This document shows, piece by piece, positions 9,340-17,741 of a DNA stretch of 64,000 nt. The translations under genes were made by a program, and so were the position numbers. Where the stretch lies: NCBI GenBank assembly GCA_963748105.1, contig CAVVHP010000011.1, positions 1 to 64,000 on the forward strand, in the 5' to 3' direction. The notes under the pieces were generated by a model that worked only from the letters and a program-made list of their open reading frames with translations, did no database searches and was not told where the DNA came from. Numbering within the stretch: the stretch's first letter is position 1; each line of letters opens with the position of its first letter. Source of the stretch: JAKAGZ01 sp963748105 (lineage in GTDB: Bacteria > Bacteroidota > Ignavibacteria > Ignavibacteriales > Ignavibacteriaceae).

Positions 9340-10170
9340 CTATTTTTTAAATCCCACTACTGTAATACTGAATATACCTGTCTTATCTGTCTTAAATTTT
9401 GCTAACTCTTCTTTATCTAAATATTCTTTTAATATTTCATCCGGCAATGTTATTCTTTTGGATTTTTTAATTTCAACTTTATCAAATCCTGTTTCTTTGA
9501 TAATTCCAAGATAATCTTCTTCCTGCAATGCCCCGGAAACGCAGCCGGCATACATTTCAGCTGATTTTTTAAATTCATCCGGCAAATTCCCTTTTAAAAC
9601 AATATCTGAAACACAAAAGTGCGCGCCTGGTTTTAAGATCCTGTTTATCTCGCTGAATGCTTTTTCTTTTTCCGGTGATAAATTAAGGACGCAATTGCTT
9701 ACAACTACATCAACTGTATTTTCGTGTAGAGGAGTTGATTCAATTTCAGCAAGATGAAATTCTACATTTTTATATCCTAACTTTTCTTTATTCCTGTTTG
9801 CTTTTTCAATCATAGAGGGAGTCATATCAATACCTATAACTTTCCCTTCTTCCCCGACTATTGATCTTACAACAAAAGCGTCGTTTCCGGCACCTGAGCC
9901 GAGATCAACCACGGTGTTTCCCTTCTCAATATTTGCAAAATCTGTAGGCAGTCCGCAACCTAGGCCAAGATCAGCATCGGCAACATATCCTTCCTTTTTT
10001 GTGTAATCATCTGCAAAAACGGAATAATCTATTGTACCATCGCCGCAGCAGGATGAAATAATTGAAGGCCCGCTTCCGCAGCAGGATGTTTTATTTTCTC
10101 CACTACTTTGATCTGCAATTTTGCCATATTTCTCTTTCACCATGTCTTTAATCTTTTTAGCATCTTCCAT
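9340..10170 (-). CDS. arsM: Arsenite methyltransferase
   Basis: About 276 residues from ATG at 10170, chosen over the ATG seven codons upstream because AAAAGGAG stands just before it. SAM-dependent methylation of As(III), giving volatile or less toxic methylated arsenic. Class I methyltransferase motif VVDLGSGAGNDAFV; cysteine-rich N-terminus (TSCCGSGPS, SSCCGDG), LGLGCGLPT, and the later arsenic-binding cysteines in VVSNCVLNLSPEK and MYAGCVSGAL, as in ArsM. Directly follows arsR on the same strand, so it is controlled by arsenite through that repressor. Confidence 0.93.
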   Translation of the reverse strand: MEDAKKIKDMVKEKYGKIADQSSGENKTSCCGSGPSIISSCCGDGTIDYSVFADDYTKKEGYVADADLGLGCGLPTDFANIEKGNTVVDLGSGAGNDAFVVRSIVGEEGKVIGIDMTPSMIEKANRNKEKLGYKNVEFHLAEIESTPLHENTVDVVVSNCVLNLSPEKEKAFSEINRILKPGAHFCVSDIVLKGNLPDEFKKSAEMYAGCVSGALQEEDYLGIIKETGFDKVEIKKSKRITLPDEILKEYLDKEELAKFKTDKTGIFSITVVGFKK

Positions 10171-10184
10171 TTTTGTTACTCCTT

Positions 10185-10502
10185 TTAACATTTACAAACA
10201 ACGTCTAAATATTTATTAAATAAATTTTTTGATTTTTGAAGTAACTCAGGATTTATACAGTAGCACGTCTTAGGTCCGTCAATTTCTCCGCTAATTATTC
10301 CCACTCTTTTTAATTCTTTTAAATGCTGAGATACTGTTGCCTGTGAGAGGGGCAACAGGTCAACAATTTGACCACAGAAACAAACTTTGTACTCAGTAAG
10401 AATTTTGAGAATTTTTATTCTTGCTGGGTGTGAAAGCGCTTTTGCTATTTCAGCAAGTTCTTTCTCTTCTGTGCTAAAAACTTCCGTTTTTGAAACCGGC
10501 AT
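10185..10502 (-). CDS. arsR: ArsR/SmtB-family arsenic-responsive repressor
   Basis: 105 residues. Winged helix: AEIAKALSHPARIKILKIL, then recognition helix PLSQATVSQHLKELKRVGII. Cysteines in YKVCFCGQ and at the C-terminus (KTCYCINPE, VVCKC) could bind As(III); the N-terminal helix site differs from the E. coli ELCVCDL motif but keeps the C-x-C pair. First gene of the arsR-arsM pair; a perfect inverted repeat 21 bp upstream of its start is the probable operator. Confidence 0.92.
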   Translation of the reverse strand: MPVSKTEVFSTEEKELAEIAKALSHPARIKILKILTEYKVCFCGQIVDLLPLSQATVSQHLKELKRVGIISGEIDGPKTCYCINPELLQKSKNLFNKYLDVVCKC

Positions 10503-10522
10503 CAGATTTCCTTAATCGTTTA

Positions 10523-10538
10523 TCGTAAATATACGATG
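10523..10538. promoter_or_regulatory. Probable ArsR operator
   Basis: Perfect inverted repeat ATCGTA-AATA-TACGAT ending 21 bp upstream of the arsR start. ArsR repressors bind such short AT-rich dyads overlapping their own promoter, and the position fits autoregulation. Confidence 0.7.
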
Positions 10539-10646
10539 ATATTGATAAAAAGTCAATCATTCTGAAAAAATATTATTTATTAAGGAAATTCAATTCTGAA
10601 AAAGGCAGGCAGGCTGGCTGGAAATGAAATTAAGAGTTATTTTTTC

Positions 10647-10748
10647 TCAGCCGTTTTTGTCTTTAATTATCGAGATACCGAAAAATAGAAAGACTGCAAG
10701 TAATGCGCTGGATAAAATTATAGTTAATGTTTGAGAAATAACTACCAT
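10647..10748 (-). CDS. Possible 33-residue single-span membrane peptide
   Basis: A short ORF encoding a mostly hydrophobic peptide (TLTIILSSALLAVFLFFGIS) followed by a charged tail IIKDKNG. Upstream, CCGGGAAAATC gives at best a weak ribosome site. It looks like a single membrane-spanning small protein, but there is no homology I recognise and it may be chance. Confidence 0.25.
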   Translation of the reverse strand: MVVISQTLTIILSSALLAVFLFFGISIIKDKNG

Positions 10749-10999
10749 GATTTTCCCGGTTCAATTTATTTATTTAATGAGTCAACAACAGAGATTATAA
10801 CTGAAAAATCGTGCCGAAATTCCCCCGCCAAAATATTTTAAAATGTAACATAATAGCTAAAAAACTTTCAATTAGGGGTCCTTTCTTAGGCGTTGGTGTC
10901 TCATTTTTAGATTATATTTTATTGTTATTTTCTTTATCATGGCAGCCGGAAATTACAAATTAAAGAAGAGATACACAGAATACAGAATAAGGAGAAAAT

Positions 11000-11872
11000 A
11001 TGAAAATTGGATTTATCGGATTGGGATTAATGGGAAGCAGGATGGCTAAAAACCTGATTAAAAATAATAAAGAATTAATTGTCTATAACAGGACAAAAGA
11101 AAAAGCTAAAGAAGTAATAGAGCTTGGTGCGGAGTTTTCAGAATCTCCAAAAGAAGTGGGTAAAAATAGCGATGTTGTTTTCACAATGTTATCAAATCCG
11201 GATGCTGTGAGTAATTTAGCTTTAGGTGCAGACGGATTTTTAAATAGCATGAAACAAAATTCAATCTGGGTTGATTGCAGCACTGTCAATCCTTCGTTTT
11301 CTGTTACAGTGTCCAGGATAGCTAAGGGAATGGATGTACGATTTGTAGATGCACCGGTGGCAGGGACAATTTACCCGGCAGAAAAAGGTGAACTCATCTT
11401 TACCGTGGGTGGTGAGAAAAAAGATGTTGAAGAGATAAAACCTCTGCTGGAATGTATGGGCAAAAAAATAATTCACGTTGGCGAAAGCGGTAAAGGCACA
11501 TCCTTAAAAATTGTTTTAAATCTGTTACTCGGAAACGCAATGAGTGCATTTTCTGAAGCCATTGTGCTGGGAGAATCTATGGGTATATCAAAAGAGGTTC
11601 TGCTTAACACAATAATCGGGGGGCCACTAGCAGCTCCTTTTTTAAATGGCAAAAAAGAAAAAATTTCTACAGATAAATATGAAACCGAGTTTCCATTGGA
11701 ATACATGCATAAGGATCTTCAGCTTGCTTCGGTTACCGGGTTTGAAAATGATGTTCCGTTAATGCTGACGAATTCTTCAAAAGAAATATTTGGGTTGGCG
11801 AAAAACAGCGGGCTGGGTAATAAGGATTTTTCTGCTGTTTACAAATACCTGGCTGATAATAATATTAAATAA
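11000..11872 (+). CDS. 3-hydroxyisobutyrate dehydrogenase / GLYR1-like reductase
   Basis: 290 residues, full length for the beta-hydroxyacid dehydrogenase family. N-terminal Rossmann motif IGFIGLGLMGSRMAKNLIKN with NRT after strand 2, which favours NADPH; substrate motif FVDAPVAGTIYPAEKGELIF; catalytic Lys region GKGTSLKIVLNLLLGNAMSA. The match is closest to the glyoxylate/succinic semialdehyde reductase (GLYR1/GhrB-like) branch, but the physiological substrate cannot be fixed from sequence alone. AAGGAG lies 8 bases before the start. Ends 2 bp before the convergent ychF gene. Confidence 0.85.
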   Translation: MKIGFIGLGLMGSRMAKNLIKNNKELIVYNRTKEKAKEVIELGAEFSESPKEVGKNSDVVFTMLSNPDAVSNLALGADGFLNSMKQNSIWVDCSTVNPSFSVTVSRIAKGMDVRFVDAPVAGTIYPAEKGELIFTVGGEKKDVEEIKPLLECMGKKIIHVGESGKGTSLKIVLNLLLGNAMSAFSEAIVLGESMGISKEVLLNTIIGGPLAAPFLNGKKEKISTDKYETEFPLEYMHKDLQLASVTGFENDVPLMLTNSSKEIFGLAKNSGLGNKDFSAVYKYLADNNIK

Positions 11873-11874
11873 AT

Positions 11875-12975
11875 TTATACGTTAAAAAGGAAATGCATTA
11901 CATCACCATCCTGCACGATGTAATCTTTTCCTTCTATGCGTAAAACACCAGCAGTTCTGCAAACGGCTTCTGATCCGTGTTTTACATACTCATCATAGCT
12001 AATCACTTCAGCACGAATAAAGCCTTTTTCAAAATCGGTGTGGATAACTCCTGCGGCCAGGGGTGCTTTCCAGCCTTTATGAATTGTCCAGGCACGAACT
12101 TCTTTCGGTCCGGCTGTAAAATAGCTGCTCAGCCCAAGAGTGTGAAAACCGGTTCTGATAATTTTTTCAAGCCCGCTTTCCTTTACTCCGAATGAGGCCA
12201 AAAACTCTTCTCTTTCATTTTCTTCAAGACCTACTAGCTCTTCTTCAACTTTAGCGGAAATTTTTATGGAGTCGGCTCCTTTCTTTTCAGCATACTCGTT
12301 CACTTTTTTTACATAATCGTTATCATCTGAGAGACCGTCTTCATCAACGTTTGCACAATAGATAACCTTTTTTGCCGTCATTAATCTGAGTTCATTAAAT
12401 AGCTGTAGTACTGATTCTTTTTCCTTTTCTGAATATAGAATCGCGGGGTTACCTTCGTTCATAAATTTTAATAATTCCCGGGCATCTTCCAGCATTACTT
12501 TAGCTGCTTTATCTCCCTTTGCCATTTTCTGAAGTTTCTCTATTTTCTTTTCGAGAGTTTGTACATCGGCAAGTAAAAGCTCTGTTTCAATAACCTCAAT
12601 ATCTCTAATTGGATCAACACTACCATCAACATGAACAACATCGTCATTATCAAAACTTCTAATTACCTGTAGTATTGCTTCTGTTTCCCGGATATTTGTA
12701 AGGAATTGGTTTCCCAACCCCTCGCCCTTGCTGGCTCCTTTTACAAGTCCCGCAATATCAACAAAATCTACTGTTGAATTTACAACGCGTGCCGGATTTA
12801 CCAGTTTTGCAAGCTTGTCGATTCTTTCGTCAGGTACCGGAACTACAGCTTTATTTGGTTCAATAGTACAGAAAGGATAATTAGCCGATTCTGCGTTCTG
12901 TGCTTTGGTTAGCGCATTAAATAATGTTGATTTTCCAACATTTGGTAGTCCGACAATTCCTATGCTTAATCCCAT
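11875..12975 (-). CDS. ychF: Redox-regulated ATPase YchF (OLA1 family)
   Basis: 366 residues, the standard length. P-loop GLPNVGKSTLFNALTKA, switch-II region VDIAGLVKGASKGEGLGNQFL, and NVDE in place of NKxD, the change that gives this translation-associated Obg-family protein ATP rather than GTP preference. C-terminal TGS domain AWTIHKGWKAPLAAGVIHTDFEKGF, ending in HFLFNV. Sits 19 bp downstream of the ABC-F gene on the same strand. Confidence 0.97.
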   Translation of the reverse strand: MGLSIGIVGLPNVGKSTLFNALTKAQNAESANYPFCTIEPNKAVVPVPDERIDKLAKLVNPARVVNSTVDFVDIAGLVKGASKGEGLGNQFLTNIRETEAILQVIRSFDNDDVVHVDGSVDPIRDIEVIETELLLADVQTLEKKIEKLQKMAKGDKAAKVMLEDARELLKFMNEGNPAILYSEKEKESVLQLFNELRLMTAKKVIYCANVDEDGLSDDNDYVKKVNEYAEKKGADSIKISAKVEEELVGLEENEREEFLASFGVKESGLEKIIRTGFHTLGLSSYFTAGPKEVRAWTIHKGWKAPLAAGVIHTDFEKGFIRAEVISYDEYVKHGSEAVCRTAGVLRIEGKDYIVQDGDVMHFLFNV

Positions 12976-12994
12976 TTAAATTCTCCGGTATAAT

Positions 12995-14620
12995 TTATAC
13001 TATCTCGTGCTCGTGCATTTTTTCACGAATTTTGTGAATTTCCGGATCATCAACATATTCATCAAATGTCATTATTTTATCGATAATACCGTAAGGAGTA
13101 ACTTCAATAATTCTGTTTGCAATAGTATGAATAAACTGGTGATCGTGTGATACAAATAAAACTGATCCTGTAAAATTAATCAATCCGTTGTTTAAGGAAG
13201 TAATTGACTCAAGATCGAGATGATTTGTGGGTTCATCCAGTAAAAGAACATTCGCACCACTCAGCATCATTCGGGAAACCATACAGCGTACTTTTTCTCC
13301 ACCGGATAAAACATTTGCTTTCTTTAATGATTCTTCGCCCGAAAAGAGCATACGCCCTAAAAAACCACGGATAAAAGTTTCGTCTTTTTCTTTTGAAAAC
13401 TGGCGCAGCCAGTCTATTAAATTAAGGTCAACATTAAAATAGTGTGAATTTTCCTTCGGAAAGTACGCCGGTGAAACCGTGACGCCCCACTCAAAAGATC
13501 CTTTATCGGCATTAACTTCATTCATTAATATTTTAAACAATGTTGTTTTAGATATATCGTGTGAACCAACCAGTGCAATTTTATCACCGGGATTTATAGT
13601 AAAAGAGATGTGGTTTAAAACTTTTTCGCCTTCAATAGTTTTTGAAATGTTTTTTATATCAAGTACGTTGTTTCCAGGATCTCGTTCAGGCTTAAAATGA
13701 ATGTAAGGAAATTTCCTTGAAGAAGGTTTTATATCTCGCACATTCAATTTATCCAGCAGTTTTTTCCTTGAGGTTGCCTGCTTTGATTTAGACGCGTTGG
13801 CGCTGAAACGGGCAATAAAATCCTGTAGTTCTTTTATCTTTGCTTCGGTTTTCTTATTAGCGTCTTTTGCCTGCTGCAATGCAAGCTGACTTGCCTCTAC
13901 CCAAAAATCATAATTCCCGGTGAAAACCTGTATTTTACCAAAATCAATGTCCGCTATTTGAGTACAAACATTATTTAAAAAATGCCGGTCGTGTGAAACC
14001 ACAATAACAATATTTTTAAAATTAATTAAGAACTCCTCAAGCCAGTTTGTTGATTCAATATCCAGGTGATTTGTTGGCTCATCAAGCAAGAGTATATCCG
14101 GATTACCAAACAGAGCCTGGGCCAGTAAAACTTTTACTTTTTGATTACCTAGCAAGTCGGCCATTTTTTTATTATGGAGTTCATCTTTAATGCCCAGACC
14201 AATTAATAAAGATGCAGCCTCAGATTCGGCCTCCCACCCGTTAAGTTCACCGAATTCACCTTCAAGCTCCGAGGCCTTAATTCCGTCTTCATCCGTAAAA
14301 TTCTCTTTTGCATATAAAGCATCTTTTTCTTCCATTATCTTATAGAGCTCTTTATGCCCCATTATTACGGTCTTCAGCACCTCATGTTCATCAAATTCAA
14401 ATTGATTCTGTTTCAGAACAGCGAGTCTTTTTCCAGGCTGGATAATTACATTACCCGAGGAAGGGTCTATTTCACTTGATAAAATTTTAAGAAAAGTCGA
14501 TTTACCTGCTCCATTAGCACCAATAATACCGTAACAGTTTCCAGGAGTGAATTTTATATTAACTTCTTCGAATAAAACACGTTTTCCGTATCTTAGGCTA
14601 ATGTTACTTGTACTTATCAT
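12995..14620 (-). CDS. ABC-F family ATPase (YbiT-like)
   Basis: 541 residues with two ABC ATPase domains and no membrane segment. First Walker A GIIGANGAGKSTFLKIL; Walker B LLLDEPTNHLDIESTNWLEE; charged interdomain linker around residues 240-310; second domain with signature LSGGEKVRCMVSRMML and LLLDEPTNHLDLESI. The second P-loop is unusual: GSHDISKTTLFKIL has Ser-Lys-Thr where GKT/GKS is expected. ABC-F proteins act on the ribosome during stalled or early elongation. Length and linker resemble YbiT/EttA rather than a resistance factor. Confidence 0.9.
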   Translation of the reverse strand: MISTSNISLRYGKRVLFEEVNIKFTPGNCYGIIGANGAGKSTFLKILSSEIDPSSGNVIIQPGKRLAVLKQNQFEFDEHEVLKTVIMGHKELYKIMEEKDALYAKENFTDEDGIKASELEGEFGELNGWEAESEAASLLIGLGIKDELHNKKMADLLGNQKVKVLLAQALFGNPDILLLDEPTNHLDIESTNWLEEFLINFKNIVIVVSHDRHFLNNVCTQIADIDFGKIQVFTGNYDFWVEASQLALQQAKDANKKTEAKIKELQDFIARFSANASKSKQATSRKKLLDKLNVRDIKPSSRKFPYIHFKPERDPGNNVLDIKNISKTIEGEKVLNHISFTINPGDKIALVGSHDISKTTLFKILMNEVNADKGSFEWGVTVSPAYFPKENSHYFNVDLNLIDWLRQFSKEKDETFIRGFLGRMLFSGEESLKKANVLSGGEKVRCMVSRMMLSGANVLLLDEPTNHLDLESITSLNNGLINFTGSVLFVSHDHQFIHTIANRIIEVTPYGIIDKIMTFDEYVDDPEIHKIREKMHEHEIV

Positions 14621-14868
14621 TTAGGCTTACTTGGGATAATTTAATTTAAAAACAGCCCTTAATATAAGGATTAATTGAGACTTTAATTAAAGAATCTAAG
14701 GTCGAATAACATTAACAATTAGAATAAGATAGCTTCAAAACAAAGCCGTAGTTACCATATCTGCGAATGTACTCTTTCGAGGAATATTATTTGAAAAAAA
14801 ATTAAATACTAAATGCTTTTTTACAAAAAAGAAAGACATGGTGAAATCGAAGAAAGTCAAATAATATA

Positions 14869-14890
14869 GCACCCGGAAGCTGCCGGGTGC
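14869..14890. terminator. Hairpin downstream of the M49 peptidase gene
   Basis: Stem GCACCCGG / CCGGGTGC with a 6-base loop, 14 bp past the stop of the minus-strand M49 gene, followed on that strand by a T-rich TATTATTTGACTTT stretch. Plausible intrinsic terminator. Confidence 0.6.
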
Positions 14891-14903
14891 CATTTCGGGG
14901 TGA

Positions 14904-16946
14904 TTAATTTTTGATTGGTAAAAAAGAATAGTTATTTCCATAGTAAAGCATCTGTTGAGTAAAGTCATCAGGATATTCAACAGTTACGTCCGTTATTTTA
15001 TTATCTTCCATTACTGGTTTTAAAACAGGATTTATAAACCCTTTATATGGTGCAATATCCAGTTTTGAATATCTTTCAAGTACTTCTGCATGTAATTCCT
15101 GGTCAACTTTTACACCATACTTTTCTACAATATTTTTTGCAGATTCAAAGTCACCTTCGGAGGTAATGCGCTGAATTTCATTTAATAGCTGTCCGAATAA
15201 TGTCCTTAATTTTGAATAATCATTAATTACAAAGTAAGTTTTTTCATCCTTTACTTTTTTTTCTATTACTTTATCAGTCATTCCTTTTTCATAAACCCAT
15301 TTAGCAATTAATTGCCTGTTGCGCATATGTGATTCTTCAATATTTTCGCCCGGTTTAATTCTGAAAAGCTGAAGCATTAATCCGTTTTTTATGAATTTAT
15401 CATATTCTGTTTTGTATGCTTCATTGTTCGGGAAAACATCAATGTCCAAAAGTTTTTGATCCGGCAGATAGTAAAGGGCAACAAGGTCAGCCCGTGCTTC
15501 CTCAATTGTTGAAGAATAATTTTTAAGTGTTTGCTTTGGTGTAGCCACCCCCGTATTTATTTGTCCGGACGCGTGTCCGATTACTTCGTGCATATCTGTC
15601 TCAAGATTGTCTGCGAGCGGTCCGTATTTATTTGCTCTTTCTACTTCATCGTAAGCATAAGAAAATTCTTTCAACGCTTCCTGTGAAGCAGCTTTGTCAT
15701 AAGAGTAAACAATGTTACCAAGATTTACAGATTTTGATCCGTGTTCTTTTCTGATCCAGTTTGCATTGGGAAGATTAATCCCGATCGGCGTGGAGGGCGA
15801 ACCGTCTCCGGCTTCTACAACTACAGTTATTACTTTTGCAGAAATACCGACTACATTTTTCTTTTTAAACTGGTCATCAATAGGAGAATTGTCTTCAAAC
15901 CATTGCGCGTTGTCGCTAATGGCCTTTATCCTTTTTGAGGCTTCCATATCTTTTATAGAAACAATTGATTCGTAAGAACCGCGATAACCAATTGGATCGT
16001 TATAAACTTCGATAAATCCATTTACAACATCTACCTGAGAAACAGTATCCTGCACCCAAAGTATATTATACTCATCCCATATTTTCAGGTCACCTGTTTT
16101 GTAATATTCAATTAATTTCTCAAAGGCTCTTTTCTGTAAATCAGATTCGGCAACTGTTTTGGCTTTATCAAGCCAGTAGACTATCTTTTCAATTGCCTGA
16201 GAATACATTCCTCCAATTATCCATTTCCTTTCTATTATTTTTCCTTTCTTTTTTGTCAATTGGGAATTCAAACCGTAAGAAATCGGACGTGTTTCTTTGT
16301 GGTCTATAATTTTTTTATAATAATCCTCTACTTCCTTTTGTGAAACATTTTCATAAAAATTTGTAGCTGAAGTTTTGATAATATCTACATCTGAAGCCTG
16401 GTTTACTTTTTGTGCATCAACAGTCGGATCAAAAATTATTGGTGCCAGAAAGTTTACAAGTTCGTTGACTGAACGGTTCTTCCCTACAGGAAAAAGATTA
16501 GAGTCCGAATTATTTATCAGGTTTGCAAAATAATCTTCAGAAAAATCCGGTAATATCTTTTTTGTAGAATAATGGTGGTGAATACCGTTTGAAAACCAGA
16601 CTCTCTTGGTATAAACGATGAAATTTTTCCAGTTTTCAGAATTTTTGTCACCGTTATAACTTTTTACAATTCCTTCAAGGGTTTTTCTTATGAGCAAATT
16701 ATGTTTATAGTTCTGATCATAAAAAATATCTCTACCAGAAAGTGCCGCCTGGTACAAATAATAGGCAAGCTCTTTTTGCTTTAATGAAAGTTCATCAAAG
16801 CCGGGTACCTGATAGCGTAATATTGCAAGATCAGCAAATTGCTCCGTCTGGTATTTAAAATTATCGTTTTCCATTTTTGCTTTATTATCCTTATCAGTAC
16901 ATCCGAAAATCATGACAGATGTCGCAAAAACTGTTATATATTTCAA
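14904..16946 (-). CDS. Lipoprotein M49-family zinc peptidase (dipeptidyl-peptidase III-like)
   Basis: 680 residues. N-terminal signal with lipobox-like VMIFGC, so probably a membrane-anchored periplasmic lipoprotein. The six-residue zinc motif HEVIGH (family consensus HExxGH) lies near residue 450, followed by the glutamate ligand motif EEARAD. M49 enzymes cleave dipeptides from peptide N-termini; HEVIGHASG rather than HELLGHGTG places it in the bacterial branch. Flanked downstream by a hairpin. The neighbouring HAD and M16 genes are on the same strand but separated by 96 bp or more. Confidence 0.9.
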   Translation of the reverse strand: MKYITVFATSVMIFGCTDKDNKAKMENDNFKYQTEQFADLAILRYQVPGFDELSLKQKELAYYLYQAALSGRDIFYDQNYKHNLLIRKTLEGIVKSYNGDKNSENWKNFIVYTKRVWFSNGIHHHYSTKKILPDFSEDYFANLINNSDSNLFPVGKNRSVNELVNFLAPIIFDPTVDAQKVNQASDVDIIKTSATNFYENVSQKEVEDYYKKIIDHKETRPISYGLNSQLTKKKGKIIERKWIIGGMYSQAIEKIVYWLDKAKTVAESDLQKRAFEKLIEYYKTGDLKIWDEYNILWVQDTVSQVDVVNGFIEVYNDPIGYRGSYESIVSIKDMEASKRIKAISDNAQWFEDNSPIDDQFKKKNVVGISAKVITVVVEAGDGSPSTPIGINLPNANWIRKEHGSKSVNLGNIVYSYDKAASQEALKEFSYAYDEVERANKYGPLADNLETDMHEVIGHASGQINTGVATPKQTLKNYSSTIEEARADLVALYYLPDQKLLDIDVFPNNEAYKTEYDKFIKNGLMLQLFRIKPGENIEESHMRNRQLIAKWVYEKGMTDKVIEKKVKDEKTYFVINDYSKLRTLFGQLLNEIQRITSEGDFESAKNIVEKYGVKVDQELHAEVLERYSKLDIAPYKGFINPVLKPVMEDNKITDVTVEYPDDFTQQMLYYGNNYSFLPIKN

Positions 16947-17042
16947 AAAATTAATATTTCACCCCGATTTTATTAAGTTTATCCGAGGGGAAAAATATAT
17001 GCATAAAATTCAGAAAACTCTCCAGATTAATGATAGCTGGCT

Positions 17043-17660
17043 TTACAGAATATTTCTCGTTTTTAATCCATTTACAAGGTTTTCATAACCCGTAAATTGT
17101 ATACCGTCCCAGCCAAGTCTTATTGCAGCTTCTGCGTATTCTTTTATGTCATCTATAAAAATGTGTGTTTCAGGAGGATCCCCTGTGAAATTTTCAACAG
17201 CCTTATAAATTTTATCTTCGGGTTTTACAGCAAACACTTCGTGTGATAAAATAAGCTTATCAAAACACTTTAGAAATTCATAGTTCTTCCACCCATATTC
17301 TTTATGTATGGAATTTGTGTTTGAAAGTAAAACAAGCCTGTATTTCTTTTTTAATTTAGGTAGCAAAGAGGCAACATTTTCATTAACTGTAAAAATTTCA
17401 GAATATATTCTTTTAAAAGTTTCTTTATCTAATCTTTCCCCGAATATTGCCATCGTTCTTGTTAAGAATTCTTCTTCTGATATATCACCACGTTCAAATT
17501 GCCTGTGAGTTTCATAATTTGCTTTAACATGGTTTAAATAGTTAACTCCGAATCCTTTCTCAATATTTTCCAGCCTTTCAAGAGCAATATTATAATCGAA
17601 AGGTAATAGAACCATTCCGAGATCAAAAACTATTACCGAGTATTTTCTTTTGTCAGTCAT
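17043..17660 (-). CDS. HAD-superfamily hydrolase (subfamily IA, YihX-like)
   Basis: 205 residues. Motif I FDLGMVLLPFD has the nucleophile Asp; the second Asp of DxD is Gly, as in the common FDLGGVL branch (YihX, epoxide-hydrolase N-terminal type). Motif II Ser/Asn in LVLLSNTNS, motif III Lys in FAVKPEDKIY, and motif IV acidic pair in IFIDDIKEYAEAA. Likely a small-molecule phosphatase acting on sugar phosphates; substrate unknown. Stands alone, separated from the M16 genes by a terminator. Confidence 0.85.
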   Translation of the reverse strand: MTDKRKYSVIVFDLGMVLLPFDYNIALERLENIEKGFGVNYLNHVKANYETHRQFERGDISEEEFLTRTMAIFGERLDKETFKRIYSEIFTVNENVASLLPKLKKKYRLVLLSNTNSIHKEYGWKNYEFLKCFDKLILSHEVFAVKPEDKIYKAVENFTGDPPETHIFIDDIKEYAEAAIRLGWDGIQFTGYENLVNGLKTRNIL

Positions 17661-17683
17661 ATTTTATTTATTACTCTATAAAA

Positions 17684-17717
17684 AATCCTCCTGCTGCAAT
17701 TTAGCAACAGGAGGATT
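17684..17717 (-). terminator. Rho-independent terminator after the M16 operon
   Basis: Stem AATCCTCCTG / CAGGAGGATT with a 14-base loop. On the minus strand it is followed at once by a run of six T, 25 bp past the stop of the M16 gene. Confidence 0.85.
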
Positions 17718-17741
17718 AAAGTTCTAATTATTCTGAACTGT

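Larger units (their letters stand above)
10503..10999. other. Intergenic region between arsR and the HIBADH-like gene
   Basis: About 500 bases. Holds the arsR operator at the left edge, a possible 33-residue membrane peptide on the minus strand (listed separately) and a short GGCAGGCAGGCTGGCTGG direct-repeat stretch near 10603. No RNA gene or terminator recognised. Confidence 0.6.
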
